Below, one piece after another: positions 40,399-48,546 of a stretch of DNA of 64,000 bases (position 1 is the first letter of the stretch; the number at the start of each line of letters is the position of its first letter). The stretch is from positions 372,001-436,000 of the forward strand of contig NZ_QEPO01000001.1 of assembly GCF_003252725.1 (NCBI RefSeq), given 5' to 3'. The position numbers and the translations under genes were made by a program. The notes below the pieces were generated by a model. That model worked only from the letters and a program-made list of their open reading frames with translations, was not told the DNA's origin and made no database searches. The stretch is from Haemophilus parainfluenzae. GTDB lineage: Bacteria > Pseudomonadota > Gammaproteobacteria > Enterobacterales > Pasteurellaceae.

Positions 40399-41490
40399 TT
40401 AGGCTACGGCTAAATATTGGTTATCGTTTGAGGCTTCCAAACATAAACTTTCCAATCCGAATTTTGCCGCAGGTTTCTTATTTCCCTGCCAGTAACCAGT
40501 TAAATCTCGTGAAGGTCTGGCTTTCAAACAGCGTTTTAGTACGTTGTCGAATTTGTCTTTATCTGACTGGTAACGAAAATCCTCACGCCATGCGGTTTCA
40601 TTCGCATAGTGCATCATGTAATTATTTCCCATCTTATGATACACACCCATAATCATTCTTCTAAATCTTGCAAAGAAGGATTCAGCTAGGTTATTGGTGG
40701 TGCCGTCAATCGAGCAATATTCTTGCGAATGATTTACGCGACATAAGTCATAGTGAAATGCCAAGCCATCATAAGCAGGATTTTCATCAGCACAAATTGT
40801 AGATTTTGGTGCGACTAAGCTATGTGTTAAAGCAAGCATATCATCAGCATTTTCCTCTTTAACTAATGCAACGAGAGTGCGGTCGGCTCCTTTTATTATT
40901 TCCTGATTTGCAGCTTGTTGACGGAAAACCATAACGCAGGATTTATCTTTACGTTGGTGACATCTCTTACGTCTATCAATTCGCTTATGTTTAAAATTTT
41001 TTGGGCGAAGGTAGTTATTCACATAACAACCATCAATATGAATAATGCCCGTGAGTGGTGTGTAATCTTGCGTTTTTTCGACTGCTTCACGGAATTTATG
41101 TAGTAATGCCCATGACGTTTTATATTGCACGCCAATATGACGAGATAAGTTAAGAGCAGAAATCCCTTTACTATTGATAGTGAAATAATAAACCGATAAC
41201 AGTAGCTTTTTTAGGGAAAGTTTAGTGTGCTGAAAAATCGTACCACTTTTTACAGAAAAACGATGTTGGCAATGTTTGCACTGCCATTGCTTACGAGAAG
41301 AAATAAAATAGGCTTTATGCTCAATCTGACAACGAGGACATTGAACAGTATGAAAACAATGAGAATTTCCCCAACGAGCATTTTTAAGAAGAATGAGTAT
41401 TTCGGTATCAGATAAATCGTAAATAGCGAACGCAGAGAGATTGCGAAGTGCAGAAAGTAAAAGTGGTGATGTTTTCTTGTTGTTTTTCAT
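40399..41490 (-). CDS. IS1595-family (ISXO2-type) transposase A
   Basis: 363-residue transposase. An N-terminal zinc ribbon (CPRC about 51-54, CKHC about 76-79, with FSVKSGTIFQHTKL after it) is followed by the ISXO2-like DDE/N catalytic domain: HIDGCYV (first Asp), CADENPAYD (second Asp), and NNLAESFFARFRRM (Asn/Glu). Compared with transposase B in the same element it shares the layout but clearly differs in sequence. Its reading direction is toward the left end with the 161-aa gene behind it. No frameshift or stop is seen, so it could be active. Confidence 0.88.
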   Translation of the reverse strand: MKNNKKTSPLLLSALRNLSAFAIYDLSDTEILILLKNARWGNSHCFHTVQCPRCQIEHKAYFISSRKQWQCKHCQHRFSVKSGTIFQHTKLSLKKLLLSVYYFTINSKGISALNLSRHIGVQYKTSWALLHKFREAVEKTQDYTPLTGIIHIDGCYVNNYLRPKNFKHKRIDRRKRCHQRKDKSCVMVFRQQAANQEIIKGADRTLVALVKEENADDMLALTHSLVAPKSTICADENPAYDGLAFHYDLCRVNHSQEYCSIDGTTNNLAESFFARFRRMIMGVYHKMGNNYMMHYANETAWREDFRYQSDKDKFDNVLKRCLKARPSRDLTGYWQGNKKPAAKFGLESLCLEASNDNQYLAVA

Positions 41491-41689
41491 TTTTTTCGTT
41501 CAACGTGTATAATCAACTTTCAACTTATTGTTTTGTAGTCAATAAGTTATGTTTCTCTTGCTAAATTGGTTGAACGAATTAAATATGAAAAAAGCAAACG
41601 AGAAGATTTGCTCAAAAGTGGGTGGCATTTTAGATCAAAGTTTGATCGATTTGCAAGAAAAACTAGCGAGCCTAAGCTCGCTAAAGTTT
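41491..41689. other. Gap between transposase A and res
   Basis: 199 bases holding the upstream region of transposase A. CGTTCAAC (41497-41504) and GTTGAACG (41569-41576) form a wide inverted repeat around TTGACT (minus strand, 41536-41541), a possible -35. No copy of the terminal repeat is present. The res terminator occupies 41664-41683. Confidence 0.5.
41664..41683 (-). terminator. Rho-independent terminator of the mod-res operon
   Basis: TAGCGAGC (41664-41671), loop, GCTCGCTA (41676-41683); on the minus strand followed by GTTTTTCTT. Confidence 0.85.
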
Positions 41690-44317
41690 CTAAAGATAAG
41701 AAATTGTTTCAATTAGTTCATCTAGTGATTTAGCTCCTTCCATAGGTTTAGTGATAAACACCATAAAGTATCTAAATTTATACGGTAAACCAAGTTGGTT
41801 TGCAAGAGACTCCCACTTTTTCCCTAACTCTAATTTATTCTTAGATTCAGGATTGGCTAGTTGTTCTCCTTTTACCTCAACTAAAATCAAGGTGTTTTTC
41901 TTGGTTAATATCAGGAAATCAGGATAATGATTAATAAATCCATTTATTTTAAAGCTATATTCTTTTCTTTTATCATCAATACGATGCCACCAAACAACAT
42001 TATCTAAACTAATAACACGAGAAATTACATTGAATTCATAATTATTCATACTAGCCTCTCTCTCATACAAGCTGCGGCTTAATGAATCAGCAAAGCTTTG
42101 TGGTGTAATGTCTATTGGAAGTTGATATTCGGCTTTAATTTGAAAACGCTCCTGATCTATCCATTTAAAAAACTCTTCTTTACCAAAATCTTCTTGTAAT
42201 TGCCTAATTTTCTTTTTGATCTTATCAAAAAATGGGGAGGGCTTAATTAAACAGCTTTCCATATCAGCAAGGCTCATTTGTTCAATGATTTTTCTAAAGT
42301 AAACTCGAATTTCAGAATCTGCAATAGGGAAAAAAGCATTTTTTCCAGCAAAAGTTAGCAAGCTAGTTACAAGGTTTTCTTTTTTTTGTTCTAAAGAATA
42401 ATTTCTAAATAATTTTAATAACTGTTCGGATTTTTCTTTATTTAATGGTGAGAATTTAGCATTTTGTTCATTTTCAACATCAATACTATATAATTCTGGA
42501 TCTAAATCTGAAAAAGAGATATTTGTATCACACTTGTTTAACTCAAAATTTGTTAGTAGATTATTTTTATCAAATAAGACTTCATCTTCAAATAGCCCTG
42601 AAACTGTTTCAAAAAATTGAGGGATATATATGCTTCCAATTGTTTCAGTAAATTCTTGATTGATCTTCGCTATGTTCATATTTTCACTTAATTCTCTAGG
42701 AATAGATGAATGACTGTTTTTCACTTCTAAATTAAAGTTTTCACTTTGTGTTATGACTTCTTTTGTAAAATCACTAGATGTAGCACCAAGATTAATTTCA
42801 TCAATATTTTGATTTTTTAAATTATTTTTTAATCTATTTTTATCAAAATTAAACTCTTCTTTTTCTGTTGCATCTTCTTTAAAATCTGAATCTAGCTGCA
42901 ACTCAATAGGTTTGTTATCTGAAACTGGTTTTATAGATTCTTCATTCTTGATTATATTGGAATTAATTGCACGGTAATCCTTTGGACTAAACCCAGCCAA
43001 AGTTAAACCTTCCACAATATTACCTAACACTGTTCTAAATTGAGCTGAAGCAGTGAACACATAGCTCATATTAAGCAATGGATTACTAAACAGCTTCGCA
43101 TTTGGCTGGCGTAAAATACGCCCTACAATTTGAGTTACATCAATTTCAGAATGTTTATTTGCTAAGTTAGCTAGAATGTATGCAAACGAGCAATCCCAAC
43201 CTTCTTTTAAAGCGTTTACTGTAATTATAAAACGAACTGGGCAATCAGGCGAAAATAGATCAACATTTTTTAATTCATCTATTTCTGCTGTTTTAATCTT
43301 AATTTGTTCTGCTGGAATTTGTAATTCTTCTATTAAGGTTTGTTTTACTTTTTCAAAAGTCGTATTATCTCCTTTAGTTTTAGCTTCTGCCTGAAATAAT
43401 ACAATAGGGCGAACATAAGGCTCGCCATTCTCAAAGGCTTGTTTGGCTACTTTTTCCAAATAATGTTGGAAAGTCACTGCGGAAATCAATACATCTTCTT
43501 TATTTGCTTGATTAGAAGCATTAACAGGCAACTTAACCATATTTTCTTTCTTTAAAGAAAGTGAACTTACATAAGAAATAATATTACTATTCCTTCTTGG
43601 TGTTGCAGTCAGATCTAAAATAAATTTTGCATTCAGATTACTCAGCATTTCTAATGATAAATCAGATGTTGCATTATGGCTTTCATCAACAATCACTACA
43701 GGTTCAAGACTACGAATTACGTTAATTAACGAAGTATCATCACTCTCTGGCAGAGCTGTTGTTTTAGTATCAAAAGAAGCTAAGTAACCATTTTCACGAT
43801 AAATCAAACGCCCTTCTTTATTTCTTGTTCTAAATGCATCAAAAGTCATTATCACAATAGAAATTCCACTTTTTACCGTGTCTGCGTCAAATCCTCGTCC
43901 AAGTAGCACATCATCTTTTTCATATACATTGACTCGCCCATTGAATAATACATTCAATTTTTGACGATAAGGATGTTCGGGATTTTGTAAATTTTTTAAT
44001 GTTTGTTCTAAAATAGCAGTGGAAGGTACAAGCCAAACAGTAAAGCGAGGTTTCTTCTCTCCGTGATATTCAGCTGCATCATAAATAGATCGCAAGGCAT
44101 TGACGGCAATAAAGGTTTTTCCTCCAGCTGTAGGCACTTTCACGCAAACGTGAGGTGTATTTGGAATTTTTTCTATATAATTTTGGTTAGCTACACCTTT
44201 TTTTAACCAATAACTAGCAAAGGATTGATTTAACTTCTTACTACCATATTTATTTAATTCTTCCAGATAATCATTAAGATCAAGGATTACTTTTTCTTGA
44301 TAACTATTTAATTCCAT
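41690..44317 (-). CDS. Type III-like restriction endonuclease subunit Res
   Basis: 875 residues: an SF2 helicase fused to a nuclease. Walker A PTAGGKT is at 62-68, the DEAD-type box DESH at 211-214, motif III TATPRR at 237-242, and QIVGRILRQP is motif VI. The C-terminus has a PD-(D/E)xK-type site: YPDFLIL followed by ILVEVKG near residue 815. With Mod it forms the ATP-dependent restriction enzyme that cuts DNA bearing unmodified, inversely oriented sites. It lies 10 bases after mod in one operon. No frameshift is seen, so restriction is probably functional. A link to phage defence is inferred from the family. Confidence 0.88.
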   Translation of the reverse strand: MELNSYQEKVILDLNDYLEELNKYGSKKLNQSFASYWLKKGVANQNYIEKIPNTPHVCVKVPTAGGKTFIAVNALRSIYDAAEYHGEKKPRFTVWLVPSTAILEQTLKNLQNPEHPYRQKLNVLFNGRVNVYEKDDVLLGRGFDADTVKSGISIVIMTFDAFRTRNKEGRLIYRENGYLASFDTKTTALPESDDTSLINVIRSLEPVVIVDESHNATSDLSLEMLSNLNAKFILDLTATPRRNSNIISYVSSLSLKKENMVKLPVNASNQANKEDVLISAVTFQHYLEKVAKQAFENGEPYVRPIVLFQAEAKTKGDNTTFEKVKQTLIEELQIPAEQIKIKTAEIDELKNVDLFSPDCPVRFIITVNALKEGWDCSFAYILANLANKHSEIDVTQIVGRILRQPNAKLFSNPLLNMSYVFTASAQFRTVLGNIVEGLTLAGFSPKDYRAINSNIIKNEESIKPVSDNKPIELQLDSDFKEDATEKEEFNFDKNRLKNNLKNQNIDEINLGATSSDFTKEVITQSENFNLEVKNSHSSIPRELSENMNIAKINQEFTETIGSIYIPQFFETVSGLFEDEVLFDKNNLLTNFELNKCDTNISFSDLDPELYSIDVENEQNAKFSPLNKEKSEQLLKLFRNYSLEQKKENLVTSLLTFAGKNAFFPIADSEIRVYFRKIIEQMSLADMESCLIKPSPFFDKIKKKIRQLQEDFGKEEFFKWIDQERFQIKAEYQLPIDITPQSFADSLSRSLYEREASMNNYEFNVISRVISLDNVVWWHRIDDKRKEYSFKINGFINHYPDFLILTKKNTLILVEVKGEQLANPESKNKLELGKKWESLANQLGLPYKFRYFMVFITKPMEGAKSLDELIETISYL

Positions 44318-44327
44318 TCTTCTTTCC

Positions 44328-45986
44328 TTATAATTTGCTAATATCTCTTGGTATGCGTTTGAATCTAATTTTAAATTGCGCTAACTGCTCATCACTTAAT
44401 GTACATTTATCAGCATAGATAATATAATCTTGCGTTTTTTTAGAAAGGAAATCAGAGTTTAAATGACGTAAAAACTCTAAACTTAATGTAGTAATTTGAT
44501 TAGCTTCATAATAAAAAATATAAGCTGTTTGGTAATTTTTACCTAAAAAATAACCGCTTATTTCTTGATTAAATACAGTCTCTAGTTTCTCACTATGTGC
44601 GATATATTCACGAATACTTTGCAAGTCAGCACGGTCATTTAAATTACCTTCTTTATCAAACAAGGTCTCTCCAATAGTATAAAAACTAAACCCCCCACCA
44701 GTACCTTGTTGAGTTTCAGACTTTGAACCATAACCATTAATTACTCTGCGGATTCGTTCCGCTGTAATATTTTCAGCATAATCCATCATTTCAATACCGA
44801 TAAATTGACGATTGCCACCATCTCTGGCATTAAGATTTAAGACTGCGTGGGCGGTTGTGCCACTGCCAATAAAACTATCTAAAATTATAGAGTTTTTATT
44901 TGTTGCTAACTGTAAAGCTCGTTCAATAGTTCCTATAGGTTTAGGTTTAGGGAAGTCATTTTTATCAAATTTAAGTTCTTTAACAAAAATTTCTGTACCG
45001 CGTTCACTATTTACATCTTTAAAATCCCAAATTGATGTGGATTTTATTTTTTCACTTACATCAAAATAATCTTTTTCAAAGATGCTCCACTGTTTCTTAT
45101 TTGGCATATATCTAGCATATAAATTTTTTATATTCTCCTTTGATGTATCTTTTCCCCAGCGCCAACACCCTTCTGTAGTACTATCTTTCATCGGTAGTAT
45201 TTCTATCGCATTAGGAAATTCATCTAACGATAATATATTTTTATCTTTATCATAAAAAAAAGGATAAAACATATTTGGTCTATCTTCTTTAAGATCATTA
45301 TCACCTGTTTTTCTTAAATCTATTTCTCTCCACTTAAAACCATCTTTATCTATTCTATTGTATCTTTTTGTTATTTTTTCTTCTGCATCAAATCCACTTA
45401 GATAAATATCATCTGATTTCTTATAAATGATAAGATATTCGTGGGCTGTTGCAATGTCTTTTTCGTCACTTCTACCTTTGGGATTATTGATTACTGAAAT
45501 ACTTGTTATCCGATTAACTGGTCTAAAAATTTCATCGCAAATTAATTTTAAATGAGCAAATTCATTATCATCAATACTAATAAAAATAACCCCATCATCA
45601 GCTAACAAACGATGTAGTAATTTCAATCTAGGATACATCATACAAAGCCATTTATCGTGACGAGATAGATCTTCACCTTCTTTACCTACCACTTCACCTA
45701 ACCATTTCTTGATACGAGGATCATTTACATTATCGTTATATACCCATTTTTCATTACCTGTGTTATATGGTGGATCAATATAAATACAATTAATTTTCCC
45801 TTCGTACTTAGGTAAAAGACTTTTTAATGCTAATAAATTATCGCCCTGAATTAACATATTATTTTGGCTATTTTCAGGTTTGCCATTATTAGCTTTAAAA
45901 TCGTATTCTTTTTTTAAAAGATGGAAAGGGATATCGTGATGATGATTTTTGACTTTATCTTTTCCAACCCAAGTTAGTTGTGGCAT
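44328..45986 (-). CDS. Type III-like DNA methyltransferase Mod (N6-adenine, beta group)
   Basis: 552 residues. The catalytic motif DPPYNTGN is at 71-78 and comes before the SAM-binding motif LDSFIGSGTTAHAVL (near 375), the circular permutation of beta-class adenine methyltransferases. The central 150-350 region is the likely target-recognition domain. It modifies host sites and supplies recognition for Res. It is shorter than the phase-variable ModA proteins of H. influenzae (about 700+) and contains no tetranucleotide repeat tract, so slippage-based phase variation is not expected. Strong RBS AAGGAGGCTGT. The start follows the repressor gene by 107 bases. Confidence 0.88.
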   Translation of the reverse strand: MPQLTWVGKDKVKNHHHDIPFHLLKKEYDFKANNGKPENSQNNMLIQGDNLLALKSLLPKYEGKINCIYIDPPYNTGNEKWVYNDNVNDPRIKKWLGEVVGKEGEDLSRHDKWLCMMYPRLKLLHRLLADDGVIFISIDDNEFAHLKLICDEIFRPVNRITSISVINNPKGRSDEKDIATAHEYLIIYKKSDDIYLSGFDAEEKITKRYNRIDKDGFKWREIDLRKTGDNDLKEDRPNMFYPFFYDKDKNILSLDEFPNAIEILPMKDSTTEGCWRWGKDTSKENIKNLYARYMPNKKQWSIFEKDYFDVSEKIKSTSIWDFKDVNSERGTEIFVKELKFDKNDFPKPKPIGTIERALQLATNKNSIILDSFIGSGTTAHAVLNLNARDGGNRQFIGIEMMDYAENITAERIRRVINGYGSKSETQQGTGGGFSFYTIGETLFDKEGNLNDRADLQSIREYIAHSEKLETVFNQEISGYFLGKNYQTAYIFYYEANQITTLSLEFLRHLNSDFLSKKTQDYIIYADKCTLSDEQLAQFKIRFKRIPRDISKL

Positions 45987-46093
45987 ACAGCCTCCTTGAA
46001 TATATTAGATAAAAAAGAAATGAAATGATTTAAAAAAGTTAAAATTAAGCTAAATCTATTCATTTTTATCTCTTATAAAATTAATGTTAAAGT

Positions 46094-46426
46094 TTATTGT
46101 TTTTCTGAAATTTCTTTAAAAGAAATTGAAAAAGCATCTTTTAAATTTTCAGGCATCATGCGGTAATTTGCTATTAGCTTTTCTTCTTGTTCAGAGATTT
46201 CATTTTTTAGCATCATAGTTTGAAACATCTCACCTTCACCACTTACGAGCCAATTCAAATTGACTCCCGCTTTAGCAATGCCTGACATTCCTTCTGCATT
46301 AGGCTCACGTTCACCACCGATATAACCTTGCATTGTGCGATAAGCTATTCCTGCCTGCTCTGCAAAATCTGTAATTTTCCAATTTTTAGCTTCACAAACT
46401 TGTCTTAATCTTTCTGATATACACAT
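46094..46426 (-). CDS. CI/XRE-type helix-turn-helix repressor
   Basis: 110 residues with an N-terminal HTH of the phage-CI type (SERLRQVCEAKNWKITDFAEQ..., recognition helix around YRTMQGYIGG, about 4-60) and NLNWLVSGEGEMF, a common CI-repressor extension motif. It lacks a C-terminal peptidase domain, so is not RecA-cleavable. The gene is upstream of mod-res in the same direction and divergent from transposase B. The 131-bp gap contains three similar TGAGC-containing repeats, likely operators. It could act like a controller protein for R-M and/or a transposase repressor; both are inference. Confidence 0.8.
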   Translation of the reverse strand: MCISERLRQVCEAKNWKITDFAEQAGIAYRTMQGYIGGEREPNAEGMSGIAKAGVNLNWLVSGEGEMFQTMMLKNEISEQEEKLIANYRMMPENLKDAFSISFKEISEKQ

Positions 46427-46526
46427 TTGAGCGCTCCATTTTCAATTTGCAATTGACAAATTACGCAAATGAGCGTATATTTGTTTTTAGTTTAAACGCA
46501 TTTTATCACGTTTGAGCATATTTAAA
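46426..46526. promoter_or_regulatory. Divergent control region with three TGAGC operator-like repeats
   Basis: TTTGAGCGC (46426-46434), AATGAGCGTATATTTG (46468-46483) and TTTGAGCATATTTAAA (46511-46526), spaced about 42 bases apart, share the core TGAGC. The second also contains the palindrome ACGC-N6-GCGT (46463-46476). They sit between the repressor start and the transposase B start. Confidence 0.55.
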
Positions 46527-46557
46527 ATCTCTATTAACATAAATTTTAAACAAGACG

Positions 46558-47595
46558 ATGACTCAGCATTTCTTACTTTCTAGCAAAGCTCGCTCACTTT
46601 CATCCTACGAGATTGCACAACTCTCGGAAGAAGAAGCGTATGATTTGCTTTGTGAATTAAGATGGGGTGGAAAAGAGTTCATCACTTGTCCTAAATGTGG
46701 GTTACAACACAAGCCTTATTATATTTCTACACGTAAACAATGGCGTTGCAAACATTGTAATCACACTTTTAGTGTCACTTCTGGCACTATTTTTGCTAAT
46801 CGCAAGAAACCGATTAAGGTTTATCTCTATGCTTTAATGGAATGGGTAAATGCCGTCAAAGGCTTATCTTCCCTTCAATTAGCACGTAATGCAAAACTTA
46901 ATCCTCGCACGGCATTTGTTTTATCACATAAATTCCGCAAGGCATTACTGGAAAGCCGTGATATGAAACCACTTTCAGGTGTAGTGGATATGGACGGTAC
47001 TTATGTTCATCCTGCACCACGTAAAGCAAATAAGAAATCTGACCGTATTGACTATCGTTTAAAGGAAAATCAGAATCCTGATAAACGTTGTGTCATGGTT
47101 GCGCGTGAGCATTATTCACCAGAAGAAAAAGCCAGTAATGCGCTGCATTGTGGGGCAAAACGCTCTCACGTTTTTGTGGCGCATACGGAATCGCAATCGG
47201 TAGTGAAAAGTTTTGCCGATAAGTTCATTAAACCTAATACGCAAATCAATACCGATGAAAGTACGGCTTATGATGTCTTGTTACCTTACTATAATTTGAG
47301 AACTGTAAACCATAAAGAAGAATATCGTAGCGATTTAGGTGTAACAAATAATCAGGCAGAAAGTTTGTTCAGTCGTTTCAAACGTATGTACTACGGACAA
47401 GTTCACCGTATCAGTAACGAATATCTACTTAACTACGCGAATGAAATTGCCTACCGTGAGGATAATCGCCGCACCTCAAATAAAGTACAGTTTATTGATG
47501 TATTAAGCCGATGTTTGAAAACCACCAACGATAACAATGAATGGTGCGGTTATTGGCAACGTAAAATTATTCATCAAGAAGTGATTTGGCAGTAG
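46558..47595 (+). CDS. IS1595-family (ISXO2-type) transposase B
   Basis: 345-residue transposase with the same layout as transposase A: zinc ribbon (CPKC about 42-45, CKHC about 67-70, FSVTSGTIFANRKKP), then catalytic domain with VDMDGTYVH (first Asp), NTDESTAYDV (second Asp) and NNQAESLFSRFKRM. The sequence differs clearly from transposase A, so they did not arise by recent duplication. It points toward the right end and is followed 4 bases later by the 140-aa gene. Its promoter region is shared with the repressor. Intact. Confidence 0.88.
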   Translation: MTQHFLLSSKARSLSSYEIAQLSEEEAYDLLCELRWGGKEFITCPKCGLQHKPYYISTRKQWRCKHCNHTFSVTSGTIFANRKKPIKVYLYALMEWVNAVKGLSSLQLARNAKLNPRTAFVLSHKFRKALLESRDMKPLSGVVDMDGTYVHPAPRKANKKSDRIDYRLKENQNPDKRCVMVAREHYSPEEKASNALHCGAKRSHVFVAHTESQSVVKSFADKFIKPNTQINTDESTAYDVLLPYYNLRTVNHKEEYRSDLGVTNNQAESLFSRFKRMYYGQVHRISNEYLLNYANEIAYREDNRRTSNKVQFIDVLSRCLKTTNDNNEWCGYWQRKIIHQEVIWQ

Positions 47596-47599
47596 ATAT

Positions 47600-48022
47600 A
47601 TGGCATACAACCTTGATAAGAAACTCAAAGAGTTTGAATTTGAGCGTAAACAGGTATTACATCATCTTGCGCTGCTTGATGCAAACATTGCCACATTAAA
47701 ACGTGCTATTGAGCTTACTCAACAGGAAACTGATGTAGCTCTTTATAATACGGACAACTTTGTGTACCGTTCCAAATATAAGCTCTTTAAAGGGAAAATT
47801 CGTAAATACATCGTACAAATGATGCGAGAAGCACCCACTAAAGCCTTTACAATTGCCGAACTCACGCAGCGCATTTTTGAGATTGAACAAAATCCTGATA
47901 CACCGTCCGAAAAACACCTTGATTCCGTTCGTAAACAACTGAATGAGTTTTATAAAAGAGAATGGATTGATAGAATTCAAATCAGCCGAAATGAGGTTCA
48001 CTGGCAATGGAAACAAAAATAG
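47600..48022 (+). CDS. Passenger protein: coiled coil plus winged-helix-like domain, 140 residues
   Basis: Not recognised as a named family. The N-terminal 45 residues (LDKKLKEFEFERKQVLHHLALLDANI...) are a predicted coiled coil, and the C-terminal 75 residues (KAFTIAELTQRIFEIEQ... VRKQLNEFYKREWIDRIQI) look like a winged helix. Starts four bases after transposase B, so it is translated with it. The 124-aa gene opposite has the same architecture, which suggests related DNA-binding partners. Its stop codon lies within a bidirectional terminator. Confidence 0.65.
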   Translation: MAYNLDKKLKEFEFERKQVLHHLALLDANIATLKRAIELTQQETDVALYNTDNFVYRSKYKLFKGKIRKYIVQMMREAPTKAFTIAELTQRIFEIEQNPDTPSEKHLDSVRKQLNEFYKREWIDRIQISRNEVHWQWKQK

Positions 48023-48043
48023 CGGTATTTCTACCGCTATTTT
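48016..48043. terminator. Bidirectional terminator between the 140-aa and 124-aa genes
   Basis: AAAATAGCGGTA (48016-48027) and TACCGCTATTTT (48032-48043) around a 4-base loop. Confidence 0.88.
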
Positions 48044-48047
48044 ATCC

Positions 48048-48422
48048 CTATTTTAATGGCTTTAACCGCCAAAACTTCAACCCATTTTCAACGATTCCTC
48101 TTTTACGCAATTTAACCAGTATTCGATTGACTGTCTTATAGTGCTTATCGCCCATATCAACAAATTGTGGTTTTCCTAACAATGCCAAGGTTTTTTCAGC
48201 AATCTCCCCACAAAACATCCAATCGGGATTTTCACGCAAAACTTGAGCAACTAATCGCATCGTAATCAAGGGCTGCGGTTTTGGTTCTTTAGGCATATAA
48301 GGTTGAGCTAATGCGTTAATCTCTTGTGACAAACACTGCATTTGCACCGTCAGCTCATCTTGCTTTTCTTTTAGCTTTAATAGGCGTTCCACTAACTCGT
48401 GTTTCAGCAACTTTTGTGCCAT
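48048..48422 (-). CDS. Passenger protein: coiled coil plus winged-helix-like domain, 124 residues
   Basis: Unrecognised protein with a helical, coiled-coil N-terminus (ELVERLLKLKEKQDELTVQM) and a C-terminal domain (LRENPDWMFCGEIAEKTLALLGKPQ... VNRILVKLRKRGIVENG) resembling a winged helix. The layout parallels the 140-aa protein convergent with it. It is read from near the right end inward, and its ribosome binding site (AGGGA) is buried in a long hairpin, so translation may be blocked when transcription enters from outside. Role unknown. Confidence 0.65.
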   Translation of the reverse strand: MAQKLLKHELVERLLKLKEKQDELTVQMQCLSQEINALAQPYMPKEPKPQPLITMRLVAQVLRENPDWMFCGEIAEKTLALLGKPQFVDMGDKHYKTVNRILVKLRKRGIVENGLKFWRLKPLK

Positions 48423-48426
48423 AATA

Positions 48427-48463
48427 AAAATCCCTATTGAGTTAAAATTTCAATAGGGATTTT
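48427..48463. promoter_or_regulatory. Hairpin covering the ribosome binding site of the 124-aa gene
   Basis: AAAATCCCTATTGA (48427-48440) and TCAATAGGGATTTT (48450-48463) form a 14-bp stem just inside the right end. On the minus-strand transcript the AGGGA of the stem is the only RBS candidate for the 124-aa gene. Confidence 0.65.
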
Positions 48464-48483
48464 AAGGTTTTTAATCGGTTAAA

Positions 48484-48510
48484 TCTTTGTGCAACTGCTA
48501 CATAATACCG
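48484..48510 (-). repeat. Right terminal inverted repeat of the element
   Basis: 27 bases ending GCTACATAATACCG at 48510, the exact reverse complement of 39765-39791. Confidence 0.9.
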
Positions 48511-48530
48511 AGTTTTTTGACCGCACTTTA
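48511..48530 (+). other. Right direct repeat and right half of the split uptake-signal dyad
   Basis: AGTTTTTT (48511-48518) followed by GACCGCACTTTA. Joined to 39756, this rebuilds a stem AAAGTGCGGTCAAAA / TTTTGACCGCACTTT. Confidence 0.9.
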
Positions 48531-48546
48531 TTAGAGAGATATTTGT

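Larger units (their letters stand above)
39765..48510. mobile_element. 8.7-kb IS1595-type composite element carrying an R-M system
   Basis: Bounded by perfect 27-bp inverted repeats (39765-39791 and 48484-48510, outer sequence CGGTATTATGTAGCAGTTGC) and flanked by the direct repeat AGTTTTTT. An 8-bp duplication is the usual size for IS1595-family insertion. Contents in order: a terminator, a 161-aa gene and transposase A (minus), res and mod (minus), a repressor gene (minus), transposase B and a 140-aa gene (plus), a 124-aa gene (minus) and a hairpin. The two transposases are clearly different proteins, and I found no inner copies of the end repeat, so this is a single unit rather than two complete ISs. 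It has no exact uptake signal. Confidence 0.85.

Noticed and set aside
41537-41733. Open plus-strand frame (about 60 codons, SISYVSLAKLVERIKYEK...) between transposase A and res
   Set aside because: It has no ATG or RBS, overlaps the res terminator hairpin and runs antisense into the res 3' end. It could be a gene remnant, but a chance open frame is more likely.
46463-46476. Internal terminal repeat of an IS next to transposase B
   Set aside because: ACGC-N6-GCGT is a palindrome unrelated to the 27-bp end; it is better explained as part of the control region.
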